A stretch of 64,000 bases of DNA from Welwitschia mirabilis (GCA_051453625.1 JBOZIK010000001.1:179450555-179514554), one strand, 5' to 3'; shown: positions 49,541 to 60,789, counted from the first letter of the stretch. Numbers and translations: made by a program. Notes: generated by a model from the sequence alone, not told the origin.

Positions 49541-50216
49541 TATACCAAAGATCCTTAATATAATTGGTTAAAAACCACTGACATTATTTTATCCATAGAT
49601 AAGAAAATATCTTTTACTTGATAAGATAGATCAATGATAAGTCAGATGGACCTTGTCTAAAAGTGACATTGATATGTAAATCATAATGATAAGATTAATC
49701 AATGAGATGTTGGATGGACTTTATATAAAAGTAATATGAACCTGTGAATGACAATGATAAGATTGATCAATTACAAGTAAATAAGCTTATGTAGAAGTGA
49801 CATTGATAAGAAGTGAAAGTAATGTATGAATGATAAAAGAAATCTTATTTATGACTCATGAACCTAATTTGGATGATAAATTTTCTTTGTTTAATTAAAA
49901 ATATTAATTACATGAATAATTTCCTCATGCTAGTTTGTTCTTAATCCTTCATAGGTTCATAATTAATTCAAAACATATTTAAAATTCATTAGAAGAACAA
50001 ATACATTAGTTTCAAAATTACCATGTAATATAACAAAAACAAATAATATTCTATGCATAAAGTACTTTGACAAATATCAATGAGGATAAAATTCATGATA
50101 GAATAAATTATACTTATTTATCGTTTTTGGTTTATAGATAAGAGTGCATGTCTTTCTTCATATTTTTACACTCTTCATGATACATCATATTAACAACACA
50201 AATCATAAGAAAGGAG

Positions 50217-50320
50217 TGTCATAATTAAATGTAAAATGAATGTCATAATAGAATGTAATAAAAAAATGTAAGAAAGTATCATAATTGAATGTAAGAAATT
50301 GTCATAATTGAACATAGTAC
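50217..50320. repeat. Short tandem repeat, about 21-base unit, five units
   Basis: Units of the form GTCATAATTGAATGTAAGAAA, with variants, repeat head to tail near the right side of the chromovirus-type LTR. Confidence 0.6.
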
Positions 50321-50345
50321 TCTTACTTATTATTCTTTTACTTTT

Positions 50346-50709
50346 ACCAAGTAATTTTAGTTTTTTTAAAGATTTGAATAAGGCACATTGTTAAATAATT
50401 AAAATAAATATGTCACATGTCATTTTTGTTAACACTATTTTACACCTTCAAGGCAGTTTTGCAATTTAACTATTTAACCATGTAAATAAGTTCCTAATAA
50501 TAAATAGGTATTTTTTATTATAATTACCATTAGAATTTAAAATACTAAAATTATTCAAAACTAAGATTAATTAATTAACTAATCATATGAGTATCTATAA
50601 TCAAAATACATGTGTGACATAAGAAATAATACATTATTGATTTTAAGGCTATACATTAATTCTCACTAAAAAAAGGATTTTCATTAAAATTGATATTGTA
50701 ATAATGTCG
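50346..50709. other. AT-rich flank of the membrane-frame repeat
   Basis: From 50568 it is homologous to 53147-53291, so homology between copies 1 and 2 extends about 140 bases left of the TGTAATACC edge. Confidence 0.45.
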
Positions 50710-52003
50710 TGTAATACCCTAAATTTTGAATGCATAAGTTCTCTCATTATTATTATTAATAATATTTTACATTTATTGCTATGATGGATTTAAGTTAGGG
50801 TTAATCAAGTATTAAATTTAAATGTGTATTTAGGTTGCATCTTTATTTGGTGATTTTGTAGATGGTTTTGATGATGTTATAGCGATTTTGTGATGCTTAA
50901 ATAATTTTTCTATTAGACTCATTAGTTATTATTGCTTACATACTCCCTAGTAAAATCTTCGTATCCTTTCTTCTTATCGAAATTACACCAAAGTGGTGAA
51001 CTAGCATTTTATATTTTTACCCCTTGAATGAATCTCTAACCATAATGTTTAACTCTTTGAATATTTTTGCATTTATGTTAAAATTCTTTACATAGTAAAT
51101 ATACAAACATGTATATAAATGTTGAATGATATGTATGTGTATATGTATGAATATGTAAGGAGGAATGTAATGAAAGGCGTATAAATGGTGATGACAAGAT
51201 TAATAGAGGGTAAAAGAGATGAGTATGTGTAGTACATGGGCATTACCTGCTTATTAAAGTAAATTCTAATGATAATAAAATGAAGTAAATTAATAATAAT
51301 AAATAAATAAATGAATATTGGTTAAAAATATAAAGATTATATAGAACTAAATAGTAGGACTTATAAATAAAATGAATAATAATGTTACAAAAAGAGTTAT
51401 GATACAATAAGAGTAGTAGATGTGAGTTGCTAGACCATAATTAAGCATATGCTACTCTTAGCATCGCTCCTTCTTAAAATGCTCAGTTACCTGCTTCTTC
51501 ACATGATCGCTCATCTTTCCCTTCATTATAAATATACCATGGTACTAGATGTAGCTAGTATTGCCTGTTCTATACTTCATTAGTGTCAGCATATGTTCTT
51601 AAGCTAGTTTTTATCTTGCAGTCACTGAATGGTAGTGTGGTAAGAGACAATTGTGGCTTCTAATTCATATATTACGTAGACAGAAGCAGGGGTCTTATAT
51701 TTTTGGGAGGAGACTTAACTACTGAGAGGGGGAAATGGAGCGCATAGGGATTGGACAGGTTTAGGAGGAAAATTGATGTGTTGCAAGATTGAAGAGGTGG
51801 AAAGAGTTTTCTCTTGATTCATTCCCTTGGAATCCTGGTGTAGATGCTTCTTCCTTGATGTTCTTTTTATCTTTTAATGAAATTCTCTAAAGACGGGATC
51901 AAAACCATGTTAGGATTTAAAAGACGAAGTATTTTGGAATCACATTTTCTAAGATTAGGGTTTTGATTACCAATCTTAAGCTTTTGTGTGTTAAATCAGG
52001 TCA

Positions 52004-52075
52004 TTTCGTTATTGATGTATAATATGTGAGTGAATCTAGTATTTTCATTATTGATGTATAAGATGTGAGTGTGTC
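52004..52075 (+). repeat. 39-base tandem duplication, copy 1
   Basis: ATTGATGTATAAxATGTGAGTG occurs twice, 39 bases apart. The same duplication is present in copy 3 (56591-56660) and absent from copy 2 (about 54775-54800). Confidence 0.65.
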
Positions 52076-52293
52076 TTTTTAGTGATTTTTAAAGTGCTTT
52101 AATCCCTCCATGGATAGATGTTTCCCAATGGTTTATTTCACTGAAAGATGCAATTATGGTTTGAAACTTTGAAGTCTAAAATATCATAGCTTTAGATAAT
52201 GATGAATGATTATCACTACGACGCTTTAAGAAAATGCTTAGAAAAGATACTTAACCTAAAGAAATTAGAGTATTTGATAAGCATTCATACAGT

Positions 52294-52623
52294 GTGAGTT
52301 TCTTCTCAGTTAAATCTATTTTGGTATTGTTCTGCCTTACATTGTCATTTCTCTTTCTTCCTCCCATGTTGCCTTCACTTCCTTTACCTCTGTTGATGTT
52401 GCTATCTTTTTTCTCCATTGTAATCCTTGTCATTCTGATGGCTTTGGCTCTGATTCTAACAAACATGGGCCAAGCTTTCAAATTTGTTTGTGTTGCTTTC
52501 CTTATAAGTTGTAGCCTTGCAATATATTACTTAAATACAATATATTACTTAAATACGTCACTTAATCGGTCTGAGAAAGGTAACATTCATTTGACAGACA
52601 ATGTAGCGGCTGAACAGAGATAG
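52294..52623 (+). pseudogene. Membrane-protein-like frame, copy 1, 109 residues
   Basis: ATG at 52294 to TAG at 52621. The product has one long hydrophobic region (about residues 8-50), a short loop TNMGQAFKF, a second hydrophobic stretch with CSLAIYYLNT, then a polar tail SEKGN-HLTDNVAAEQR. The frame continues after the TAG as QLERKRRLTC to a GT that could be a splice donor. It holds a private in-frame 18-base duplication (IYYLNT twice). The same frame is present in copies 2 and 3. An opposite-strand frame (52251-52481) is rich in Lys, Arg and Asn and is taken as the shadow. No family recognised; it may be an exon captured by a retroelement. Confidence 0.4.
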
Positions 52624-53048
52624 CAGCTAGAAAGGAAGAGGCGGCTTACTTGCTCAGGTAGGCTTTTAACTTTTTTGGGTTTCAAATCTTTATTATTTTA
52701 CATAAATATGATACAGAATTCATCCTACATTTGTGCTTGCATTTCATTAGCATAGAAGAAAACTACCAATGTAGTAAATAATTCCTCTTTAATAATTGCA
52801 TTTATATTCCTTATAATTTTATTTCCAAATGTTATATTTAATTGTCTTTTATTTCAATTAGTAAATGTTTGGGTATCAAAAATGATTAGTTTAAAATATT
52901 ATAAATATGATTTTTTTTGGTTTGTAAACTTTAATGCCAGTCAAAATAAAATGAATACATTAGACTCTAGGTAATATTATAATATTATAATGTGTTATCT
53001 TGGATTATATTTTATTATATTAAAGTCTAGGAATAATGCTACATACCT

Positions 53049-53148
53049 NNNNNNNNNNNNNNNNNNNNNNNNNNNNNNNNNNNNNNNNNNNNNNNNNNNN
53101 NNNNNNNNNNNNNNNNNNNNNNNNNNNNNNNNNNNNNNNNNNNNNNNN
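53049..53148. other. Assembly gap of 100 N
   Basis: The tail matches about 55720-55760 and 57590-57616; the head matches 50568 onward. Confidence 0.95.
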
Positions 53149-54562
53149 AATTAATTAACTAATCATATGAGTATCTATATTTAAAATACATTTCTAACAT
53201 AAGAAATATAATACATTATTTATTTCAAGGCTACACATTAATTCTCATTAAAAAAAGGATTTTCATTAAAATTGATATTGTAATCATGTCATGTAATACC
53301 TTAAATTTTGAATGCATAACTTCTCTCGTTATTATTATTAATAATATTTTACATTTATTGGTGTGATGGGTTTAAGTTAGGGTTAATCAAATATTAAATT
53401 TACATTTATATTCAAATTACATCTTTATTTCGTAATTCTATAGATGGTTTTGATGATGTTGTAGTGATTGTGTGATGCTTCAATAATTTTTCTATTAGAC
53501 TCATTAGTTATTATTTCTTGCATACTCCCTAGTAAAATCTTTATGTCCTTTATGCTAATCAAAATTACACTAAAGTGGTGAACTAGCATTTTATATTTTT
53601 ACCCCTTGACTGAATCTCTAAACATAAAAGTTTAACTCTTTGAATATTTTTGCATATATGTTAAAATGCTTTACATAGTTAATATAAAAACATGTATATA
53701 AATGTTGGATGATATGTATGTGTAAATGTATGAATATGTAAGGAGGAATGTAATGAAAGGGGTATAAATGATGATGACAAGATTAATAGAGGGTAAAAGA
53801 GGTTAGTATGTGTAGTACATGGGGATTACCTACTTATTAAAGTAAATTGTAATGATAATAAAATGAAGTAAATTAATAATAATAAATAAATAAATGAATA
53901 TTAGTTAAAAAAATATAAAGATTATATAGAATTAAATCGTAGGACTTACAAATAAAATGAATAATAATTTTACAAAAAGATTTATGACACACTAAGAGTA
54001 GTAGATGCGAGTTGGCAGACCATAATTAAGCATATGTTGCTCTTAGCATCACCCCTCCTTGAAATGCTCAGTTACCTAATTCTTCTCATGGTTGCTTATC
54101 TTTTCCTTCATCATAAATGCACCATGCTACTAGCTGCAGCTATGCCGCATATTCTATACTCCATTGGTATAAGCATATGTTCTTGAGCTAGTCTTTATCT
54201 CATAGTCACTGAGTAACAGTGTCGAATGAGACCACTATGGCCTTCAATTCATGCATTTCCTAGATAGAAGTAGAGGTCTTATATTTTGGGAAAAGGCTTG
54301 AGCACTGAGAGGGGGGATGGAAATGAAGCACATAGGGATTGGATAAGTTTGGAAGGAAAATTGGTATGTCATAAGATTGGAGAGGTGGAAAGAGTTTGCT
54401 CTCGATTCGTTCACTTGGAATCCTAGTGTAGATGCTTCTTGCTTGTTCATTTTTTTTTTTTGTCATTTTAATGAAATTCTCTAAAGATGGGATCAAAACC
54501 ATATTAGGCTTTAAAAGACAAAGTATTCTGGAATCATATTTTTTGAGATTAGGATTTTGTTT

Positions 54563-54739
54563 CAGTAAAAGCTTTTAAAGTTACAACATGTTTGTTATTG
54601 TTCTTATTTTTCATTTGAAATTCTAGGTATGAATTTTGAATGATGTCATCTTATTGTTTGGCATTAGAAACACGTTGTTCGACTTTCCATTCTGAAATTC
54701 GCATCACATTTGATATTCTATCTAATGAGCTATTTGTTT
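54563..54739. mobile_element. 177-base insertion with 7-base direct repeats
   Basis: Present only in copy 2. TTTGTTT lies immediately before it (54556-54562) and again at its right end (54733-54739). It contains several CG dinucleotides, unlike its surroundings. No terminal inverted repeat is obvious. It could be a small non-autonomous insertion with a target duplication, or the ancestral state lost twice. Confidence 0.5.
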
Positions 54740-55052
54740 GCCAACCTTAAGCTTTTGTGTGTTGAATCTGGTCATTTTGATATCATTGTATAAGATGTGA
54801 GTGTGTCTTTTTAGTGTTGTTTGAAGTGCTTTGATCCCTCCATGAATAGATGTTTCCCAAGGATTTCATTGACCAAAAGATGTAATTGTGGTTTGGGACT
54901 TTGGAGTCTGAAATATCATAGCTTTAGACAATAATAAATGATTATCATCATGGCACTTCATGAAAATTCTCAGTGAAGAGACTTAACCTATAGGAATTAG
55001 AGTATATGATAAGCATTCATATGGTTCAAGCTACTTCTCAGTTGAGTCTATT

Positions 55053-55331
55053 TTGGTGCTGTTCCACCTCACATTGCCATTGCTCTTTCTTCCTCCTATT
55101 TTGTCCTCGCTACCTCCACCTCCATTGATGTTGCTGTCTTTTTTCCCCATCGTAATCCTCATCATTCTGATGGCTTTGGCTCTGATTCCAACAAACATGG
55201 GCCAAGCTTTCAAATTTTTTTGTGTTACTTCCCCTATAAGTTATAGCCTTGCAATATATTACTTAAATACATCACTTAATCAGTATGAGAATGGCAACAT
55301 TTATTTGACGGACAATGTAGTGGCTGAATAG
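55053..55331 (+). pseudogene. Membrane-protein-like frame, copy 2
   Basis: Same frame as copy 1: hydrophobic region, LALIPTNMGQAFKFFCV, SLAIYYLNTSLN, then an acidic/polar tail ending VVAE before TAG. The frame reads open upstream to about 55035, and the ATG at 55053 may not be the original start. Downstream QPERKRR is kept but the possible donor region has changed to CTTAGGTAGG. No indel breaks the frame in this copy. Confidence 0.4.
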
Positions 55332-55755
55332 AGGTAGCAACCAGAAAGAAAGAGGAGGATAATTTTCTTAGGTAGGATTTTAACTTTTTTGGATTGAAAT
55401 ATTTATTATTTTACTTAAATATGATACCGAATTCATCATACATTTGTGCTTGCATTTCATTGGCATAGAAGAAAACTACCAGCATAGTAAATAATTCCTT
55501 TTTAACAGTTGCATTTATATTCCTTATAATTTTATTTCAGGATGTTATATTCAATTGTCTTTTATTTCAATCAGTAAATGTTTGGGTACTGAAAATGATT
55601 AGTTTAAAATATTGTAATATGATTTGTTTTGGTTTGTGAACTTTGTTGCCAATCAAAATAGAATGAACACTCTAGACTCTAGGTAATATTATAGTATTAT
55701 AATGTGTTATCTTGGATTATATTTTATTATGTTAGAGTCTATGAATAATTTTACA
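55332..55755. other. Non-coding 3' part of copy 2
   Basis: Collinear with 52630-53040 and 57200-57610; no frame. It may be intronic sequence if the GTAGG site is a real donor. Confidence 0.4.
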
Positions 55756-55901
55756 TACCTTACATTAATTATAATGTAATTGCATCCTATTATTGTATTA
55801 TTAACGTTAAGTATTATATTAAGCAAATTATATCACTTATGTATTATATTAAATAATACTATATGCATTATATGCATAAGATTATATTATTTGAGATTTA
55901 G

Positions 55902-56001
55902 NNNNNNNNNNNNNNNNNNNNNNNNNNNNNNNNNNNNNNNNNNNNNNNNNNNNNNNNNNNNNNNNNNNNNNNNNNNNNNNNNNNNNNNNNNNNNNNNNNN
56001 N
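55902..56001. other. Assembly gap of 100 N
   Basis: The tail matches 57725-57758; the head matches 53985 onward (and about 51408 onward in copy 1). Confidence 0.95.
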
Positions 56002-56590
56002 TATGATACACTAAGAGTAGTAGATGTGAGTTGGCAGACCATAATTAAGCATATGCTACACTTAGCACCACTCCTCCTTAAAATGCTTAGTTACCTACTT
56101 CTTCACATGGTCACTCATCTTTCCCTTAATCATAAATGTATGATACTACTAGCTGCAGCTGTGCTACTTGTTCTATAATCCATTATTATTAGCATACATT
56201 CTTGAGCTAGTTTTTATCTTGCAATCACTGAATGGAAGTGTGGGAAGAGACCACTGTGGCCTTTAATTAATGCATTGCCTAGATAGAAGTGGGGGTCTTA
56301 TATTTTTGGGAGGAGGCTCGACCATTAAGAAGGGGGAATGTAGCGCATAGGGATTGGACAAGTTTAAGAGGAAAATTAATGTGTTGCAAGATTAGATAGG
56401 TGGGAAGAGTTTGCTCTTGAAGCATTCCCTTGGAATCCTAGTGTAGATGCTTTTTTCTTAGTGTTATTTTTGTCTTTTAATGAAATTCTCTAAAGACAGG
56501 ACTAAAAACATGTTAGGCTTTTGAAATCACATTTTCTGAGATTAGGGTTTTGTTTGCCGAACTTAAGCTTTTGTATGTTAAATCAAGTCA

Positions 56591-56660
56591 TTTCATTATC
56601 GATGTATAAGATGTGAGTGAATCTGCTCTTTTCATTATCGATGTATAAGATGTGAGTGTG
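56591..56660 (+). repeat. 39-base tandem duplication, copy 3
   Basis: Two units of TTTCATTATCGATGTATAAG, 39 bases apart, as in copy 1. Confidence 0.65.
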
Positions 56661-56892
56661 TATTTTTAGTAATGTTTAAAGTGCTTTGATCCCTCCATGG
56701 ATAGATGTTTTCCAAGGGTTTTATTGACTGAAAGATGCAATTGTGGTTTGGGACTTTAGAGTCTAAAGTATCATAGCTTTAGATAATGACGAATGATTAT
56801 CACTATAGCACTTTAAGAAAATTCTCAGAGAAGAGACTTAACCTACAGAAATTAGAGTATATGACAAGCATTCATGTAGTGTGAGCTACTTC

Positions 56893-57190
56893 TTAGTTGA
56901 GTCTATTTTGGTATTGTTTCATCTCACATTATCATTGCTCTTTCTTCCTCCCATGTTTCTGTCACTGTCTTTGCCTCTATTTATGTTGCTGTCTTTTTTC
57001 CCCATCGTAATCCTTGTTATTATAATGGCTTTGGCTCTGATTCTAACAAACATGGGCTAAGATTTTAAATTTCTTTGTGTTGCTTCCCTTATAAGTTGCA
57101 GCCTTGCAATATATTACTTAAACACATCACTTAATCGGTCTGAGAAAGGTAACATTCATTTGATGGACAATGTAGCAGCTGAACGGAGGT
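56893..57190 (+). pseudogene. Membrane-protein-like frame, copy 3, interrupted
   Basis: Same frame as copies 1 and 2: SLLFLPPMF, FFPIVILVIIMALALILTN, then a TAA in place of the Gln of MGQAF, then FKFLCVASLISCSLAIYYLNTSLN and HLMDNVAAERR. The downstream block QLERKRRLTC and the CTCAG|GTAGG site are intact. The stop is a C to T change of CAA, so this copy is dead, but the frame is otherwise free of indels. Confidence 0.4.
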
Positions 57191-57619
57191 AGCAGCTAGA
57201 AAGGAAGAGGAGGCTTACTTGCTCAGGTAGGCTTTTAACTTTTCTAGGTTTCAAACCTTTATTATTTTACTTAAATATGATACCGAATTCATCCTACATT
57301 TGTTCTTTCATTTCATTAGCATAGAAGAAAACTACCAATGCAGTAAATAATTCCTCTTCAACGGTTGCATTTATATTCCTTATAATTTTATTTCCAAATG
57401 TTATATTTAATTGTCTTTTATTTCAATCAGTAAATGTTTGGGTACAAAAATGATTAGTTCAAAATATTGTAAATATGATTTTTTCTAGTTTGTGAGCCTT
57501 AATGCTAGTTAAAATAGAATGAATACCCTAGACTCTAAGTAATATTATAGTTTTATAATGTGTTATCTTGGATTATATTTTATTATATTAAAGTCTACAA
57601 ATAATGTTACATACCTTAC

Positions 57620-58995
57620 ATTAATTATATTGTAATTACATCCTATTATTGTATTACTTCATGTTAGGTATTATATCAAATAAATTATATCACTTATGCA
57701 TTTTATTAAATAATAATATATTCATTATATGCATAAGATTATATTATTTGAGATTTAATTACATCTTATGCATAATGTTATAACTATATTATAAAGTATA
57801 TATGCTTATGTTAAAATATATTAGAGGTACTAGTATCGATTTGATCAATAAGATTGTACATGCATACATATTTTCAATTTTGTCATCAATCTAATATGCA
57901 ACTCTATACATATGTTATATTAAATTACACCATATATTGTGGTACATTGTACAACATTTCTTTATACTAAATAATGCATATTGTAAATTATTGTATATAT
58001 ATGTCAATTATTTAATAACATATTATAATATATTTTATTATATGCATTATATTACACATTGATTATATCATGTTATAAAATATTATATTACATAAGGTAA
58101 TGCATGTAATATTGCATCATATTTCATTGTGTTACCTTCTATTACATTATAGTATATGGCATTATACTTGTATTATGTCAGATAAACATTACATCATACC
58201 ACATTATGTTGTATTGTATTACTTTATATTATAGTATATTATAAGATAATGTCATATTATAATATGCCATATTAGATTGTATTTCACTAAGTTATCTTCT
58301 ATAAATCATGCTACATATCTTATGTTAATAAAATCGTAATTATGTTATATTACCTGATACTATCCTTTGTGTATATTTTACTATTTCTCATGTATATTAT
58401 ATTACATATTGTATCATAATACATTATGCTACACGTATATTATGTATTATATTATATAACGTTATCTTAGATTATACACAATGATACATATACTGCCTGT
58501 ATGTTAGATTATATGAAATGATATTATAGTACATTTTAATACCTTTTAATATATGCATGATAATACATATGCACCTCATTTTATATTACATGATATGATA
58601 TCATACTTATAATATATTAGGTTAAACTATATAATTATATCATATAATATACTATATCATATTAAACCATATTCTTGTAATGTGGATTATATTATCTTAT
58701 GTTAAATTATGTTGTTGTATATTGCATTTTGTGTTTAATATTATAATGTATTAAATTATGTCATTTCATGAGCATAATATTACATTAGGTTCTCTTATAA
58801 GATATGCACAATTATATAATATTTTGATACTATGTTGGCTCATATGGGAAGTATTACACACATACTATATCATATTATATTACGTTACATTACGTTGTAT
58901 TATACTTTGCTATATTTACTATGTCATAATAATTTATATTACTGATATATTAAATAACATTACAAGACATGCATAATAGTAATTTATATTATGTT
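57620..58995. repeat. Extreme AT tract, about 1.4 kb
   Basis: Almost only A and T, built of recurring words such as TATATTA, ATTATAT, ATGTTATA and TTACATTA with no fixed period. Many pieces are self-complementary, so cruciforms are possible. Its beginning is repeated at 55757-55901. The open frame at 58758-58976 results from low GC and is not a gene. Confidence 0.65.
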
Positions 58996-58999
58996 AGCA

Positions 59000-60774
59000 T
59001 TACATGTATATATATAATATGAGAAAACATGACGCATTGTTAAGTATAGATTAATGTTAGGAGTAAATATTCATGTGAAACAAACATTTAGATGGAAATG
59101 AATACTTATGTAAGCCCTTAGATAGGGATGTTATGATAATTAATACAATAGAATATCTTCTTGCACTTAGTATCTTAGGGATTAAATTATAGTAAATGTT
59201 AGAGTTTAAATATGTGTTTGCTTTTAACTTAATGCCACTGTAGTAGGCGTAGTATACTTATAAATGATGCAAGTTTTAGCATAGTCTGTAGTGTTTACAT
59301 TTGCTTCTGACAGGCCTTAATGTCATCCAAGTACATATTGTTAAATGTATTTTCTTACATGTTCATGCTTATGAAATTGCATGCTTAAATAGTTGTTTGA
59401 TATCTTAATTACAAGTTGATATATCATCAATAATGTTCTTTTCTATGATGCTTATTGAAACATAGATAGGCATATTAGCCTTGTTTATCCTTTGACTTTT
59501 ATGATATGAAGTTTATTAAGACTAGTGATTAAATTTAGTGGCATCTGAACCAGTTCCTTTGGGTATTTTATATATTTACATATTATTAGATTCAAGATAT
59601 TATGTTATAGAAGGAGCATTCATGAGGTACCCTGCTGCAATGGCATGTGTGTGTGTGGATACCTATGTGTTAATCACATTTCTACATCATGTTATACTAT
59701 TGATATTAGTCCTTCTAATGGCTAATACTAAGATGAGGGAGAGATTTGAGGTATCTCTTTACATGCTTAGTTGATGTAGCTACCAATGGTTATTTACATA
59801 TTTTCATCCCTTCCATTAACTGATACTAAGATGAGGGAGAGATTAGAAGGATTTCTTTATATGCTTAGTTGATGAATTTACTAATGGCTATACATATATA
59901 TATTTTCTTCCCTCCAATTAGTGTAGACTAAGATGAGGGAGAGAGTCAAGGGATCTCTTGACAGGCTTAGCTTCTATGTGTCTAATGGATATTTTGGTCA
60001 AGTGATTAGGGGGTTCACTATATATTCAATTTGGTACCCATATAATATTTATATTAATTATTCATATGCATTTTTATCATTCATGCATTAGAATTCCTGA
60101 TTAAGAATGAATGTTTTAACCTCGAGAGTTTCTGACATGCTCTCTCCTATATTTTTAGACATAGTTATGATGCTTATGTACATATATAATTATTTGTAAT
60201 ATTTTTTGATTACATGTCATTTGAATATGTCATGATACTCTTTTTTCAGATGAGTTGGATATTGTATTTTTTGCAATTTTTTATGTTTAATTTTGCCCAT
60301 GTTCCACTGACATGGACTACCCTGATCCATCATATGCTCATGCATATTAGTGGTGATAGGAATGAGGTCCAAGATAAAACTATGTATGGTTTGATCTCCT
60401 TTAGATGAGGATATGTAGGCATGGTTGCCTGGCTGTGGTTGTAACTAACCACTCGATGGCAATTCATACACCCCACTAGTGTGTTCCTAAATGAGGTTTG
60501 TAAATAATCACAAGATGGAATGTGATGATAATTAAGTGAGCTATCCTCATATAGTTCTCCTAAGGTGTATCCTGTGGGTGACTAAAAGGTAAGTCTCTTA
60601 GTTACAAACTAATTGATTTACTATGATAATTAATTATGTCTTATAAGTTAGTTTTTGTTTAAGTTAGAAAAAATAATTCCATATTTTTTCATTTTTACAA
60701 AGTTCAGCTCAAGATGAGGTTGTAACATGTCATTACCATTACTAATCAAAGATTACAAAATATGGATTATAACA
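59000..60774 (-). mobile_element. 3' LTR of the minus-strand chromovirus
   Basis: The U3 edge reads TGTTATAATCCATATTTTG on the minus strand from 60774, immediately after a polypurine tract and the end of pol. It contains the repeat block at 59715-59990, also found in the opposite orientation in the LTR at 48447. The far end is not identifiable: it may reach into the AT tract. Open frames at 59538-59774 and 60214-60408 fall in this LTR and are not supported. Confidence 0.55.
59715..59990. repeat. About 100-base tandem repeat, three units
   Basis: Each unit holds AAGATGAGGGAGAG (starting at 59730, 59828 and 59930) followed by a TCTCTTTACATGCTTAG-like piece and a CTAATGG piece. The reverse complement of two such units lies at 49099-49220. 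Confidence 0.7.
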
Positions 60775-60789
60775 TACTCCCTCACTCAC
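60775..60789 (-). promoter_or_regulatory. Polypurine tract of the minus-strand chromovirus
   Basis: On the minus strand GTGAGTGAGGGAGTA directly precedes the TGTTATAATCC LTR edge. This is the plus-strand DNA primer site of the element and fixes the U3 boundary. Confidence 0.65.

Larger units (their letters stand above)
48447..50345 (+). mobile_element. Chromovirus-type LTR, plus orientation
   Basis: Starts TGTAATACCCCATCTTTACT, the typical kind of U3 edge of Tekay/Del chromoviruses, and resembles the minus-strand LTR edge at 60774 (TGTTATAATCCATATTTTG). It shares with that LTR the repeat unit whose plus-strand form reads CATGTAAAGAGATCCC...CTCCCTTATCTT (49099-49220), present here in two units. 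TATA box at 49527. The right edge is not clear. No primer site or internal region follows, so it may be a solo LTR. Confidence 0.5.
50710..53048 (+). mobile_element. LTR-like repeat, copy 1 (TGTAATACCC edge)
   Basis: Starts TGTAATACCCTAAATTTTG, the form typical of Tekay/Del LTRs. Contains an (AATA)n stretch at 51291-51320, a less AT-rich central part (51420-52660) with a possible splice acceptor (TTATCTTGCAG near 51620) and donor (CTCAG|GTAGGC near 52658), and the membrane-protein-like frame. Whether it is an LTR with a captured gene fragment or another kind of repeat is open. Confidence 0.45.
53292..55901 (+). mobile_element. LTR-like repeat, copy 2
   Basis: Starts TGTAATACCTTAAATTTTG and is collinear with copy 1. 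Lacks the 39-base duplication and has an extra 177 bases at 54563-54739. Its right end enters the AT tract that is fully shown at 57620-58995. Opposite-strand frames at 54244-54502 are not conserved and are not supported. Confidence 0.45.
56002..57620 (+). mobile_element. LTR-like repeat, copy 3, left end missing
   Basis: Collinear with copy 1 from 51408. Shares the 39-base duplication with copy 1 and not with copy 2, and lacks the 177-base insertion. It passes into the AT tract on the right. Confidence 0.45.

Noticed and set aside
50217-50320. CRISPR-like array
   Set aside because: Units are contiguous and degenerate without spacers, in a plant genome; it is an ordinary short tandem repeat.
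52195-52270. Possible C/D-box snoRNA (ATGATGA followed by conserved sequence)
   Set aside because: No CTGA D box with a flanking stem at the right distance, and the C-box-like word is not kept in copies 2 and 3.
59538-60408. Small open frames of 64-78 residues
   Set aside because: They fall in the minus-strand chromovirus LTR, cross its repeat block and show no protein character.
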